From positions 62,001-126,000 of the forward strand of contig NZ_JADG01000021.1 in assembly GCF_000518265.1 (NCBI RefSeq): a DNA stretch of 64,000 nucleotides, given 5' to 3'. Under the pieces are notes generated by a model, which was not told the origin of the DNA, searched no databases, and saw only the letters and a list, made by a program, of their open reading frames with translations. Positions 35,813-44,846 of the stretch are shown here, one piece after another (position 1 is the stretch's first letter; the number at the start of each line of letters is the position of its first letter). The translations under genes and the position numbers were made by a program. The DNA is from Actinomadura oligospora ATCC 43269. Its GTDB lineage: Bacteria; Actinomycetota; Actinomycetes; Streptosporangiales; Streptosporangiaceae.

Positions 35813-36427
35813 ATGGGGTTCATGCCGCCCCTCAACCAGGCCCGTCGCCGGGCAGTCGCCGATGCCGCCATCGAGCTACTGGCGTCCTCGGGTGTGCATG
35901 GAGTGACCCACCGCGCGGTGGAGAGGGAGGCGGACCTTCCGCCGGGAACGGCCTCGAACTACTTCCGCAGCAGGGAAGCACTGCTGGTGGCCGCCGCGGA
36001 GCGAATCATCGAGTTGCATCACGCCGACACCGACCGCGCCACCGACCAAGCCACCGGGCAGCCCGCGTCCCTGGTCGACCTGCTGGCCGAATCGCTGTTC
36101 ACGGCGGCGACAAGGCTGCGCGACCGCTACCTGGCGATCTTCGAACTGCAACTGGAGGCCACCCGCCGACCGGCGCTCGCCTCGGTACTCGCGAACCTGC
36201 AGGACGCCGCGATGCGGACCACCGCCGGACACCACGGCAAACTCGGCCTCACCACCCCCCGCGCGACGATCGCCACGCTGATCTCGCTCTACGGAGGCGC
36301 GCTGCACACCCTGGTCACCTCCCCGCCGGAGAGCGTCACCAGGGATGCCGTCCAGAACCTGGCCCAGGCCATCGTGCACGGCTGCGACGTGCCCGAAGAG
36401 GCTTCCGAGCGCGGGGAGCTTCGGTAG
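35813..36427 (+). CDS. TetR family transcriptional regulator (monooxygenase partner)
   Basis: A 204-residue TetR protein. The N-terminal helix-turn-helix reads RRRAVADAAIELLASSGVHG then VTHRAVEREADLPPGTASNYFRSREALL. The ligand-binding domain is variable, with LYGGALHTLVTSPPESV near the end. Start is ATG 35813 or ATG 35822, three codons later. It is divergent from the FAD monooxygenase and probably represses it through the palindrome in the gap. Confidence 0.9.
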   Translation: MGFMPPLNQARRRAVADAAIELLASSGVHGVTHRAVEREADLPPGTASNYFRSREALLVAAAERIIELHHADTDRATDQATGQPASLVDLLAESLFTAATRLRDRYLAIFELQLEATRRPALASVLANLQDAAMRTTAGHHGKLGLTTPRATIATLISLYGGALHTLVTSPPESVTRDAVQNLAQAIVHGCDVPEEASERGELR

Positions 36428-36571
36428 ACGCGCTCGTCACAACGCTCGTTGATGACCATGTCCACGCCTTGGGGAGTCCTGGCGCGGCGCGCGGACCGGC
36501 CCCAGCGCTTGAGCTCCCTCGTTCCGGGTTCGTGGGGTGATCTTGGGGGTGGGACGGCTTAGGGTGATCCC

Positions 36572-37240
36572 GTGACGATTCGGGTGCTGATCGCCGACGA
36601 CCAGGTGATGATCCGCGACGGGCTGGCGGCGCTGCTGTCGTCGGATCCGGAGATCGAGGTGGTGGGGCAGGCCGGGAACGGCCGGGAGGCGGTCGACCTC
36701 GCCCGGGAGCTGGTCCCGGACGTGGTCGTCATGGACATCCGGATGCCCGAGATGGACGGCCTCGCCGCCACCGCCGAGCTGGTCGGCGACGCCTCCGAGG
36801 AGGACTCCAAGGCGCCGAAGGTGCTGGTGCTGACGACCTTCGACCTGGACGAGTACGTCTACGAGGCGCTCGGCGCGGGGGCCAGCGGGTTCCTGCTGAA
36901 GGACGCCCCGGCCGCCGACCTCGTGCAGGGCGTGCGGGTCGTGGCGTCCGGGGACGCGCTGCTCGCGCCGTCCATCACCCGGCGGCTGATCTCCGACTTC
37001 GCGCGGCGGCGCAGGCACGAGCGGCCGAGCCCGGCGGCGTCGGCGGCGCTCACCCCGCGCGAGCGGGACGTGCTGCGGCTCATCGCGCGCGGCATGTCCA
37101 ACGCCGAGATCGCCGCCGAGCTGGTGTTGGCCGAGCAGACCGTCAAGACGCACGTGGGGCACGTCCTGACCAAGCTGGGTCTGCGCGACCGTACCCAGGC
37201 CGTCGTGTTCGCCTACGAGAACGGTCTCGTCGGCGACTGA
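36572..37240 (+). CDS. NarL/LuxR-type response regulator without adjacent kinase
   Basis: A 222-residue regulator with RVLIADDQVMIRDGL, phospho-acceptor Asp in VVVMDIRMPEMDG, Lys in GFLLKDAPA and the LuxR helix-turn-helix LTPRERDVLRLIARGMSNAE. The GTG start is 7 nt after TAGGGT, a leaderless-type promoter. Codon use is typical core GC-rich. No kinase adjoins it: the upstream neighbour is the TetR gene of the low-GC block. The unpaired kinase at 27523 has the same strand and family and is the natural candidate partner. Confidence 0.9.
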   Translation: MTIRVLIADDQVMIRDGLAALLSSDPEIEVVGQAGNGREAVDLARELVPDVVVMDIRMPEMDGLAATAELVGDASEEDSKAPKVLVLTTFDLDEYVYEALGAGASGFLLKDAPAADLVQGVRVVASGDALLAPSITRRLISDFARRRRHERPSPAASAALTPRERDVLRLIARGMSNAEIAAELVLAEQTVKTHVGHVLTKLGLRDRTQAVVFAYENGLVGD

Positions 37241-37249
37241 TCCGCCGGG

Positions 37250-38206
37250 TCAGCGGGACGGGTCGAGGACGAGCTTGCCGGTCGAGCGGCGGGAACGCAG
37301 GTCCTCGTGGGCCCGCTGAACCTCGGACAGCCCGTACTCGCCGCCCGCGACGACCTTGAGCCGTCCGGCCGCGACGAGGCCGAACAGCTCGTCCAGCGCG
37401 GTGCCCATGACGTCGCCGGGGAGCTGGAACACGTGCGCCAGCCACATGCCCGCGACGGTCGTCGAGTGCGACATCAGGGTGGCGGGCTGGACGGGCTTGG
37501 GCAGCTCCCGGGACGCCATGCCGTAGAAGGCGAGGCGGCCGAACGGGGCGAGCGCGGTGAGGCTCTGGTCGGTGACGCGTCCGCCGGTCATCTCCAGCAC
37601 CACGTCCACGCGGCGGCCGTGGTTGGCCTCGATCAGCGCGGTCTTGAGGTCGGGCTCCTTCGGGTCCACGGCGATGTCGGCGCCGAGGTCGAGCGCGAGG
37701 GCGCGCTTCTCCGGGGACGAGGCGGTCGCGATGACCCGGCCCGCGCCCCAGGCCTTGGCCAGCTGGACGGCGAGGGTGCCGACGCCGCCCGCCGCCGCGT
37801 GGACGACGACCGACTCGCCGGGTGCGAGGTGGGTGCTGCGGCGCAGGAGCAGCCAGGCGCTGACGCCCTGGACGACCATGCCGAGCGCGGTGACGTCGTC
37901 GATGTCGTCCGGGACGTCCCAGGTGGTCGCGGTCGGCGCGACGGCCTTCTCGGCGTAGCCGCCGGTGCCGAGCAGCGCGACGACGCGGCGGCCGTCGGGG
38001 GCGCGTCCGACGACCTCGCCGCCGGGGACCAGGGGCAGTACCTGCTTGGACAGGTAGCTGTCCTCGGTCTGGTGGGTGTCGGCGTAGTTGATTCCGGCGC
38101 GGTCGACCTCGATGAGGACCTGCCCGTCGCCGGGGACCGGGTCGGGCAGCTCGACCGGCGTGAGGACCTCGGGTCCGCCGAACTCGCTGATCTGGATGGC
38201 GCGCAT
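37250..38206 (-). CDS. NADPH:quinone oxidoreductase-like MDR protein
   Basis: Zinc-independent medium-chain reductase, 318 residues. It starts MRAIQISEFGGPEVLTPVEL, has the substrate-side AGINYADTHQTEDSYL and the nucleotide-binding VVVHAAAGGVGTLAVQLAKAWGA. It lacks the catalytic zinc ligands of alcohol dehydrogenases. It probably reduces quinones or alpha,beta-unsaturated carbonyls with NADPH. Convergent with the response regulator (9 nt) and 25 nt downstream of the SDR gene, with which it may be co-transcribed. Confidence 0.88.
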   Translation of the reverse strand: MRAIQISEFGGPEVLTPVELPDPVPGDGQVLIEVDRAGINYADTHQTEDSYLSKQVLPLVPGGEVVGRAPDGRRVVALLGTGGYAEKAVAPTATTWDVPDDIDDVTALGMVVQGVSAWLLLRRSTHLAPGESVVVHAAAGGVGTLAVQLAKAWGAGRVIATASSPEKRALALDLGADIAVDPKEPDLKTALIEANHGRRVDVVLEMTGGRVTDQSLTALAPFGRLAFYGMASRELPKPVQPATLMSHSTTVAGMWLAHVFQLPGDVMGTALDELFGLVAAGRLKVVAGGEYGLSEVQRAHEDLRSRRSTGKLVLDPSR

Positions 38207-38231
38207 CTCTTCGTTCTCCCTTTCGGCGGGC

Positions 38232-39077
38232 TCAGCGGGGCCCGGGGACGCCGCGGAACCGGAACGGCTCGGACGGGCGGCCGGGCACCACGTACCAGGC
38301 CTCCCCGGCGCCGTCCCCGTCCAAGATTGCCATGAACGCCTCGACCACGTCCGCGAGGGGCAGGACGGGGAACCCCTGGCGTTCCAGCTCGTCCCTCATC
38401 GGGATGATGATGTCGGTTTCGGCGAACGAGGGGCACAGCGCGTTCACCCGGATGCCGTCGGGCAGGTGCGCGGGCCCGAGCGCCCGGACGAGCCCGACCA
38501 CGGCCGCCTTGTTCGCTCCGTAGACCGGGTCGAAGGGCGTCGCGGTGAGCCCGGCCATGCTCGCGGTCGCGACGATGTCGCCGCCGCCTCGTGCGCGCAG
38601 GGCGGGCAGGGCCGCGTGGACGCCGTAGACGACGCCGTCCACGTTGATGGACATCGCGCGGCGGTGGCGCTCGGGATCGAAGTCGTCGCCGAGGCCGAAG
38701 CCGCTGGCGACGCCCGCGTTCAGGAACGCCAGGTCGAGGCCGCCGAAGCGGTCGACGGCGGTCTGGACGGCCCGCGCGCTGTCGGCGGGCTCGCGCACGT
38801 CGCAGCGGACGAACGCGCCGTCCAGCTCCTCGGCCAGGGCCCGGCCGTGGTCCTCGTCCACGTCGGCCAGGACGACGTGGACGCCCTCGTCCGCGAGCCG
38901 CCGGGCGACCGCCGCGCCGATGCCGTTCGCGCCGCCGGTGATGAGCGCGACCCTGCCCGTGCGCCCGCCCGCGCGCCCGCCCGTGCGCCCGCCCGTGCGC
39001 CCGCCCGCGCGCCCGCCCGCGCGCCCGCCCGCGCGCCCGCCCGCGCCGGAGTCCGCTGGTCCTGGAAACGCCGTCAT
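38232..39077 (-). CDS. Short-chain dehydrogenase/reductase with GGR(A/T) repeat at its N-terminus
   Basis: Classical SDR of 281 residues: cofactor motif VALITGGANGIGAAVARRL, NAG motif LAFLNAGVASG, catalytic Ser and YGANK (Tyr-X3-Lys), and a normal C-terminus. Before the first beta strand there are seven GGRA/GGRT units where family members normally begin directly with TGRVALITG. ATG 39077 is preceded by GAGG; ATG 39092 is possible. Substrate unknown. It is divergent from the acyl-CoA dehydrogenase and shares its operator, which suggests a role in acyl or 3-hydroxyacyl metabolism. Confidence 0.88.
   Translation of the reverse strand: MTAFPGPADSGAGGRAGGRAGGRAGGRTGGRTGGRAGGRTGRVALITGGANGIGAAVARRLADEGVHVVLADVDEDHGRALAEELDGAFVRCDVREPADSARAVQTAVDRFGGLDLAFLNAGVASGFGLGDDFDPERHRRAMSINVDGVVYGVHAALPALRARGGGDIVATASMAGLTATPFDPVYGANKAAVVGLVRALGPAHLPDGIRVNALCPSFAETDIIIPMRDELERQGFPVLPLADVVEAFMAILDGDGAGEAWYVVPGRPSEPFRFRGVPGPR
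38958..39041 (-). repeat. 12-bp tandem repeat, 7 units, encoding GGRA/GGRT
   Basis: Seven in-frame units of GGCGGGCGC plus GCG or ACG, all within the SDR coding region. The unit matches the native codons for TGR that follow, so it probably grew by slippage. Length is likely to vary between strains. Confidence 0.85.
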
Positions 39078-39093
39078 GGCACCTCGATCCATA

Positions 39094-39115
39094 AGTAACT
39101 GACCCGTCAGTTACT
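39094..39115. promoter_or_regulatory. TetR-type operator between SDR and acyl-CoA dehydrogenase genes
   Basis: AGTAACTGAC (39094-39103) and GTCAGTTACT (39106-39115) are perfect 10-bp arms around CC. The right arm ends 8 nt before the acyl-CoA dehydrogenase ATG. The TetR gene at 40344, co-transcribed with the dehydrogenase, is the likely binder, giving coordinated control of both directions. Confidence 0.75.
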
Positions 39116-39123
39116 ATAGCTCC

Positions 39124-40347
39124 ATGGACTTCGGTTTGAGCCCCCGCGCCGAGGAGTACCTCGGCCGCCTCCAGGACTTCATGGACGCCCACGTCTACCC
39201 CGCCGAGCCGGTGTACGCCGCGCAGCGCCGGGAACTGATCGCCGCCGGGCGGGAGCACGACCTGCCGCCCGTCGTCGAGGAACTGAAGACCGAGGCGCGC
39301 GGGCGTGGCCTCTGGAACCTGTTCCTTCCCGACAGCACCGATCCGGCGCACGGCCTCACCAACACCGACTACGCCAGCCTCGCCGAGGTGACCGGACGGT
39401 CCCCGCAGCTCGGGCCCGAGGCGATCAACTGCTCCGCGCCCGACACCGGCAACATGGAGGTGCTGCACCTGTTCGGCACGCCCGAGCAGAAGGAGCGGTG
39501 GCTCAAGCCGCTGCTGAACGGGGAGATCCGGTCGGCGTTCGCGATGACCGAGCCGGACGTGGCCAGCTCCGACGCCACCAACATCTCCACCCGGATCGAG
39601 CGCGACGGCGACCACTACGTGATCAACGGCCGCAAGTGGTGGATCACCGGCTCGGCCGACCCGCGCTGCAAGGTCATGATCGTGATGGGCAAGACCGACC
39701 CGGACGGCCACCCCTACCTCCAGCAGTCCATGGTCCTGGTGCCGATGGACACCCCCGGCGTCGAGATCGTCCGGGCGCTGCCCGTCTTCGGGTACCACGA
39801 CCAGGAGGGGCACTGCGAGATCCGGCTCACCGACGTGCGCGTCCCGGTGGAGAACCTGGTCGGCGAGGAGGGCGGCGGGTTCGCCATCGCGCAGGCGCGG
39901 CTCGGGCCCGGCCGCATCCACCACTGCATGCGGGCGCTCGGCATCGCCGAGCGGGCGCTGGAGCTGATGTGCCGCCGCGCGCTGGACCGCGTCGCGTTCG
40001 GCAGGCCGCTGGCCGCGCAGGGCGTCGTCCGGCAGCAGATCGCCGAGTCCCGGATGGCGATCGAGCAGGCGCGGCTGCTGACCCTGAAGACCGCGTGGCT
40101 GATCGACAGGCACGGTGTGAAGGCCGCCCGGTCCGAGGTCGCCGCGATCAAGGTCATCGCGCCGCGGGTCGCCCTGGAGGTCGTGGACCGCGCCATCCAG
40201 GTGCACGGCGGCGCGGGCGTCTCCGACGACACCCCGCTCGCCGCGATGTGGGCCGGGCTGCGCACCCTCCGGCTCGCGGACGGTCCCGACGAGGTGCACG
40301 TCCGGTCCGTCGCGCGCGCGGAGTTGGGTAAGTTCACTCAGAAATGA
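39124..40347 (+). CDS. Acyl-CoA dehydrogenase
   Basis: FAD-dependent acyl-CoA dehydrogenase, 407 residues. The FAD/substrate region reads [20 protein letters not shown], then [18 protein letters not shown]. The C-terminal domain has [31 protein letters not shown] and [16 protein letters not shown]. It is of the longer ACAD10/11-like kind found in actinomycete fatty-acid or steroid catabolism. The ATG lies just after the TetR-type operator, and the stop overlaps the TetR start (ATGA). Chain-length preference cannot be read. Confidence 0.92.
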   Translation: MDFGLSPRAEEYLGRLQDFMDAHVYPAEPVYAAQRRELIAAGREHDLPPVVEELKTEARGRGLWNLFLPDSTDPAHGLTNTDYASLAEVTGRSPQLGPEAINCSAPDTGNMEVLHLFGTPEQKERWLKPLLNGEIRSAFAMTEPDVASSDATNISTRIERDGDHYVINGRKWWITGSADPRCKVMIVMGKTDPDGHPYLQQSMVLVPMDTPGVEIVRALPVFGYHDQEGHCEIRLTDVRVPVENLVGEEGGGFAIAQARLGPGRIHHCMRALGIAERALELMCRRALDRVAFGRPLAAQGVVRQQIAESRMAIEQARLLTLKTAWLIDRHGVKAARSEVAAIKVIAPRVALEVVDRAIQVHGGAGVSDDTPLAAMWAGLRTLRLADGPDEVHVRSVARAELGKFTQK

Positions 40348-41030
40348 ACAGGACCACGGGGGAAACGGGCACGCGGCGGCGGATGCCCCAGGCGCAGCGG
40401 CGGGAGCAGTTGCTCGGGCTGGCGCTGCGCGAGTTCGGGCGACGCGGGTACCACCTGACCCAGATGGAGCACGTGGCGGCCGCGGCGGACGTCTCCAAGG
40501 CGCTGCTGTACCAGCACTTCGCGTCCAAGGAGGAGCTGTTCGCCGAGGTCGTCGGCTCGGTCGTCGCGGAGCTGACCGGACGGCTGGGCGCCGCGGTGCG
40601 CGCCGAGGACGACTCGGTCGACCGGATCCGCGCGATGGTGCGGGTGCTGTTCGACTACGCCACCGACGAGCCGGACGCCTGGTCGCTGGTCATACGGCAC
40701 CTGGACAAGCCGGAGGTCGGTCCGGGCCTGCGCGAGCTGCGCGACCGGCTGGGCGCGTCGTTCGCCGACCTGCTGCTGATCCGCCGCCGCGTCGACCCGG
40801 CCCTGTCCCCCGCCGCGCTCGCGGTGAACGAGCACCGGGCGCGGCTGCTCGTCCCGCTGATGTACGGGTCGATGCTGTCGATGGTGTCGTGGTGGCTGGA
40901 GCATCCCGACACCCCGCGCGACCGGGCGGAGGCGATGGCGGTCGAGTTCATCTGGCTCGGCCTGGACCGCCTCCGCACCGGTGAGCGCCTGCGCGCCTCC
41001 GAGGCTTCGGAACCCGCCGGGGATCAGTAG
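40344..41030 (+). CDS. TetR family regulator of the acyl-CoA dehydrogenase locus
   Basis: A 228-residue TetR protein with helix-turn-helix [20 protein letters not shown] then [28 protein letters not shown]. The ligand domain follows. It is translationally coupled to the acyl-CoA dehydrogenase and probably binds the palindrome at 39094-39115, perhaps releasing on an acyl-CoA ligand. The last 7 nt overlap the stop of the convergent hydrolase gene. Confidence 0.9.
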   Translation: MNRTTGETGTRRRMPQAQRREQLLGLALREFGRRGYHLTQMEHVAAAADVSKALLYQHFASKEELFAEVVGSVVAELTGRLGAAVRAEDDSVDRIRAMVRVLFDYATDEPDAWSLVIRHLDKPEVGPGLRELRDRLGASFADLLLIRRRVDPALSPAALAVNEHRARLLVPLMYGSMLSMVSWWLEHPDTPRDRAEAMAVEFIWLGLDRLRTGERLRASEASEPAGDQ

Positions 41031-42556
41031 TCGGCGACGGGGCCCGGCTGGACGGTCGGGACGGTCAGGGTCGCCTTCGAGGCGTCCAGCCAGCCCAGCG
41101 CCTTCTGCGAGGTGAACAGGGCGGTGCCCGGGGTGATCTGGAGCGCCAGCCGGTGGCCGGGGCCGACCTTCCAGGACACGGCCTCCAGGTCGCGGTCGAC
41201 GGTGTGGCGGCGTCCGTCCAGAGTGATCGGGACCGGGGTGGCCTGGTTGCCGACGACCAGGCCGGTGTCGAGGTCCACGATCTGGGCGTAGACGGCGGTC
41301 CTCGGGTGCAGCGCGCGGCCCTGGTAGGTCAGCTTCAGGTGCGGGACGCCGACCGCCTGGCCGTCCGCCTCCGGCGACGGGATCGTGACGGTCAGGGCGT
41401 TCTTGGCGGGCTGCGCGACGGTCTGGGTGCCGGAGGAGTCCAGCGGGCTGAGGTTCAGGTGGCCCTTGCCGGACGCGCGCAGCGGCGCCTTCGCCGGAGC
41501 CGGGTAGGACGCGGCGGTCCGGTAGACGCCGTCCTGGTCGATGTACTCGAAGCCCGCGCCGGTGTTCACCGAGGCGTCCCGCTTGAGGTAGCGGGCGAAC
41601 CAGGCGAGCGTGGCCTTGGCCATGTGGTCGGCCGTGCCGGGCTTGGTGGAGCAGGTGCCGTGCCCGCCGCAGAACCAGATCATCTTCACCGGCGCGCCGT
41701 GCGCCTTGATCGGCTTGTAGAACGACAGGCCCTCGCGCAGGGTGAACAGCGTGTCGACGGTGCCCTGCATGACCAGGGTCGGGATCCTGATCCGGTCGAC
41801 CAGGTCGCCCGCGCCCGCCTGCATGAACCACTTCTGGACGGCCGGTGACAGCGTCCCGTTGAGCGCGCCGGACGCGCAGCCCTCCAGGACCTTCCCGGCG
41901 ATCCGGTTGCCGTTGGCGACGCCGCCGAGGCACAGCAGGGAGCCCCAGCCCGCGCGGTAGATCTCGTCCCGGTAGAGGCTGCGCTCGACGCTCTGGAACG
42001 CGATGGTCGGGGTGATGACGTCGACGCGGCGGTCCATCCCGGCGACGACGAGCTGGATGCCGCCGCCGTAGCTGCCGCCGGCCATCCCGAGCCGCGGGTC
42101 GCCGGGCCGGTCGAGCCGGACCTCGGGCTGCGCGGCCGTCCAGTCGATGATCTTCACGACGTCGCGGCCCTCGACGGCCGGGGTGTCCACGTTCGCCTCG
42201 CCCTCGGAGCCGAAGCCGCGGGCGTTCCAGGTCACGACGTTGTACCCGGCTCCGGTGAGCAGCGCGAGCTGGCCCTTGGCGGGGTCGCTCTCGGCGCGTC
42301 CGCCCCAGCCGTGGCCGAGCAGGACGGTCGGGGCCTTCGCCCCGGCGGCCAGCCCCCTGGCCGGGAAGAAGTTGGTCGTGATGCGCACGCCGTCGAAGGA
42401 GGCGAGCTGGACCGTCCGCGACGCGGGCGCGTCGTCGGCGTGCGCGGGCACGGCCGTCACGAGGGGCAGGGCCGCGGTCAGCGCGGTCGCCGCGACGGCG
42501 GCGGACCGGCGGGGCCCACGTGACATCGGTGAACGCGGGCGAGAGGCACGTGGCAT
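41024..42556 (-). CDS. Secreted CocE/PepX-like alpha/beta hydrolase
   Basis: A 510-residue exported hydrolase. The signal peptide has basic residues, AAVAATALTAALPLVTAVPAHA and a probable cut after AHA. The hydrolase core has LLGHGWGG, the nucleophile GGSYGG (Ser about 180), an Asp in GTVDTLF and His in CGGHGTC. The C-terminal beta-sandwich after about 370 resembles the PepX C-terminal domain. Such enzymes are dipeptidyl-peptidases or esterases. It may start at ATG 42526. It stands alone, divergent from the ThrE gene. Confidence 0.85.
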   Translation of the reverse strand: MPRASRPRSPMSRGPRRSAAVAATALTAALPLVTAVPAHADDAPASRTVQLASFDGVRITTNFFPARGLAAGAKAPTVLLGHGWGGRAESDPAKGQLALLTGAGYNVVTWNARGFGSEGEANVDTPAVEGRDVVKIIDWTAAQPEVRLDRPGDPRLGMAGGSYGGGIQLVVAGMDRRVDVITPTIAFQSVERSLYRDEIYRAGWGSLLCLGGVANGNRIAGKVLEGCASGALNGTLSPAVQKWFMQAGAGDLVDRIRIPTLVMQGTVDTLFTLREGLSFYKPIKAHGAPVKMIWFCGGHGTCSTKPGTADHMAKATLAWFARYLKRDASVNTGAGFEYIDQDGVYRTAASYPAPAKAPLRASGKGHLNLSPLDSSGTQTVAQPAKNALTVTIPSPEADGQAVGVPHLKLTYQGRALHPRTAVYAQIVDLDTGLVVGNQATPVPITLDGRRHTVDRDLEAVSWKVGPGHRLALQITPGTALFTSQKALGWLDASKATLTVPTVQPGPVADY

Positions 42557-42807
42557 GGGAACTCCGGTGTTCCAGGGGGTAATCGGTCACTGATTCGGAG
42601 ATCCCAGTAGCTACACCACCGCCGACTCGCCCGGCAATACCGGATCAACCACCACATCTCGCCCTCCCGGTCGCGGCGCGGCGGTGACGCGGCCCGACCG
42701 GCGATCATGCGCGGGCAAAGAGTCGGTCGCTCCCCCGCGTCCCGGCGCCTCCGCCGGGGCTCGGCGGCTTAGCGTCGCCGCAGGTCGCAGCGGAGTCCGG
42801 AGGGTCA
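42557..42807. other. Divergent intergenic region, hydrolase / ThrE
   Basis: 251 nt without a coding frame. A TAGCGT box at 42770-42775, about 30 nt before the ThrE start, may serve as its -10 element. GGAGGG just before 42808 is the ThrE ribosome site. Nothing else stands out. Confidence 0.4.
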
Positions 42808-44250
42808 GTGGACGAGGAGAACGGCGAGCCCGGCGACCCCGCCGAGGCCCCCGCTGCCGGGAACGGCGACGCCGAGCCGCCCTGGACCGACCCGTCCCCG
42901 ACCGGCGGGTCCGGCTCGTCCACCACCGGCGAGAACCCGCTGGCCGCGATGCAGGCGGCGCTGCGCGGCTCGCGCGAGCCCGGCGTCGGGGCGGACGCCT
43001 ACGCCACGCTCGACCTGGCGCTGCGGATCGGCGAGCTGATGCTCGCGGGCGGTGACACCGCCGCGTCGGTGGACCTGGCCATGGCCCGCATCGCGCGCGC
43101 GTACGGGCTGCCGCACACCGAGAACGACGTGACGCTCGCCGCCGTCGGGATGTCCTACCTGCCGCGTGGGGACCGTCCTCCGGTGACGGCGGAACGGCGC
43201 GTGCGGCGGCGGACGCCGAACTACACGCGACTCATCGCCGTCGACCGGATGGTCCGCGAGGCCGCCACCGGGCTGCTCGGCTTCCAGCAGGCCAAGTTCC
43301 GGCTCAGCGACATCATCGGGCAGCCGACCGCCTATCCCCCGTGGGCGCAGACCGTGGCGCTGTCGGTGCTCGGCGGGGCGGGCGCGGTGCTGGTCGGCGG
43401 CGGCCCGTACGCGACGCTCGCGGCGTTCGTGGCGACGCTGCTCGGCGACCGGACGGGCGCGTGGCTCGGCCGCCGCGGCATCGCCGACTTCTTCCAGATG
43501 ACCGTGGCCGCCGCGATCGGGACGCTGGTCACGGTGCTGCTCGTCGCGACGGACGCGCCGGTACGGGCCGGGACGGTCATCATCGGCGTGGTCATCGCGC
43601 TGATCCCCGGGCGCGCGCTGGTGGTGTCCATGCAGGACGGCATCGCCGGGGACCTGGTCACCGGCACCACCCGGCTGGTGGAGGTGCTGTTCGTGATCGT
43701 CGCGATCCTGAGCGGCATCGGCGCGGTCACCTATCTCGCCGCCCGCACCGGGGTGGCGATCTCGCTGGCGCACCTGCCGACCGTCCCGACGCTGATCGCC
43801 GCGCCGCAGACGCTCGGCGCCGCCGCGATCGCGGTGACGTTCGCCGTCTACCACCTGGTGTCGTGGCGGTTCCTGCCGCCGGTCGCGGTCGGCGGGATGC
43901 TCTCCTGGGCCGTCCTGGTCGAGATGCGCGGGATCGACCTGCCCCCCGCGCCCGCCACGGCGATCGCCGCCACCGTCGTCGGGCTGCTCGGCACCGCCTA
44001 CGCGCGGCTCACGCACGTCCCGGCCCTGGTCTGCGTGACCCCGTGCATCGCGCCGCTGATGCCCGGCACGCTGATGTACCGGGGCATGCTGGAACTCACC
44101 GCCGGACGGACCGGCCCCGCCGCGATCGTGCTCGCCGAGGCGCTCGCGACGGCCCTCGCGATCGGCGCGGGCGTCTACATCGGCGGGGAACTGCTCCGGA
44201 TGGCCCATCCGGCGCGCCGCGTGCTGCGGACGCCGCGACGCGTCCGCTGA
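42808..44250 (+). CDS. ThrE-type threonine/serine exporter
   Basis: Membrane exporter of 480 residues. A disordered acidic N-terminus of about 50 residues precedes the ThrE N-terminal domain (GGDTAASVDLAMARIARAYGL). About ten membrane helices follow, including PGRALVVSMQDGIAGDLVTG and the C-terminal LVCVTPCIAPLMPGTLMYRG. This matches the Corynebacterium ThrE fusion of the two YjjP/YjjB-like halves. The GTG start is preceded by GGAGGG. Threonine and serine export is inferred from the family. Confidence 0.9.
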   Translation: MDEENGEPGDPAEAPAAGNGDAEPPWTDPSPTGGSGSSTTGENPLAAMQAALRGSREPGVGADAYATLDLALRIGELMLAGGDTAASVDLAMARIARAYGLPHTENDVTLAAVGMSYLPRGDRPPVTAERRVRRRTPNYTRLIAVDRMVREAATGLLGFQQAKFRLSDIIGQPTAYPPWAQTVALSVLGGAGAVLVGGGPYATLAAFVATLLGDRTGAWLGRRGIADFFQMTVAAAIGTLVTVLLVATDAPVRAGTVIIGVVIALIPGRALVVSMQDGIAGDLVTGTTRLVEVLFVIVAILSGIGAVTYLAARTGVAISLAHLPTVPTLIAAPQTLGAAAIAVTFAVYHLVSWRFLPPVAVGGMLSWAVLVEMRGIDLPPAPATAIAATVVGLLGTAYARLTHVPALVCVTPCIAPLMPGTLMYRGMLELTAGRTGPAAIVLAEALATALAIGAGVYIGGELLRMAHPARRVLRTPRRVR

Positions 44251-44398
44251 CGTCCCTCGCGGCTGCCCCGGCCGCTCGCGTCACAGACGTCCCGTGGCCG
44301 TGTCCTGGCACGTGACAAGGCACCTGACGGCCGTCTGGGCGTAACGATTTCGACTCGGGCGGTTCCCCTCGGCGTCGCGGCGGCGGGACGATGCGTGC

Positions 44399-44785
44399 GT
44401 GGCAGCCAACGGGAGTGGCGCGACGACGACAGCGGGTATCGGCGGCCGTCTGCTCGCCCAGGTGGGGTCCTGGCCCGACGTGGCGGTGGTGCGGGCCGAC
44501 TGCGGGCTCGGCACGGCGCTGGCGGCGGGCGGACGGCAGGTCCTGCACCTGCACGGCGGGGACGAGGCCGAGTTCCGGCTGACCCGTCCGGTGCTGGACC
44601 GGCTGGGCGAGGCGCTCGCCGGGTCCGGCCGGGTGCGGGTGCGGCCGGGCGGCGAGTGGGCCGCGGTCCGCCTGGACACCGACTCCGACCTCGCTCTGGC
44701 GTTGTCCCTGACCAGCGTGGCGATCAAGGCGACCGGCACGGTCCGGGACGCGGCGCCGTGCGGCGCGGCGTCCCAGCCCTACTGA
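44399..44785 (+). CDS. Small luciferase-like domain protein (DUF5519-type)
   Basis: A 128-residue cytoplasmic protein. VLHLHGGDEAEFRLTRPVLDRL, GSGRVRVRPGGEWAAVRLDTDSD and ALALSLTSVAIKA match the short luciferase-family domain called DUF5519, for which no bacterial function is established. It starts with GTG; the ribosome site is weak. It is on the same strand as ThrE, 148 nt downstream, and convergent with kynureninase. Confidence 0.6.
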   Translation: MAANGSGATTTAGIGGRLLAQVGSWPDVAVVRADCGLGTALAAGGRQVLHLHGGDEAEFRLTRPVLDRLGEALAGSGRVRVRPGGEWAAVRLDTDSDLALALSLTSVAIKATGTVRDAAPCGAASQPY

Positions 44786-44846
44786 GGTCCGGCGGTTCGG
44801 CCGAACCGCCCGGCCGAACCGCGTGAGGCGGGGCTTGGTGAGCCCC

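Noticed and set aside
38941-39050. GC-rich 12-bp repeat considered as a CRISPR-like or regulatory array
   Set aside because: Units are directly tandem without spacers and lie in frame inside an SDR gene, so this is a coding microsatellite.
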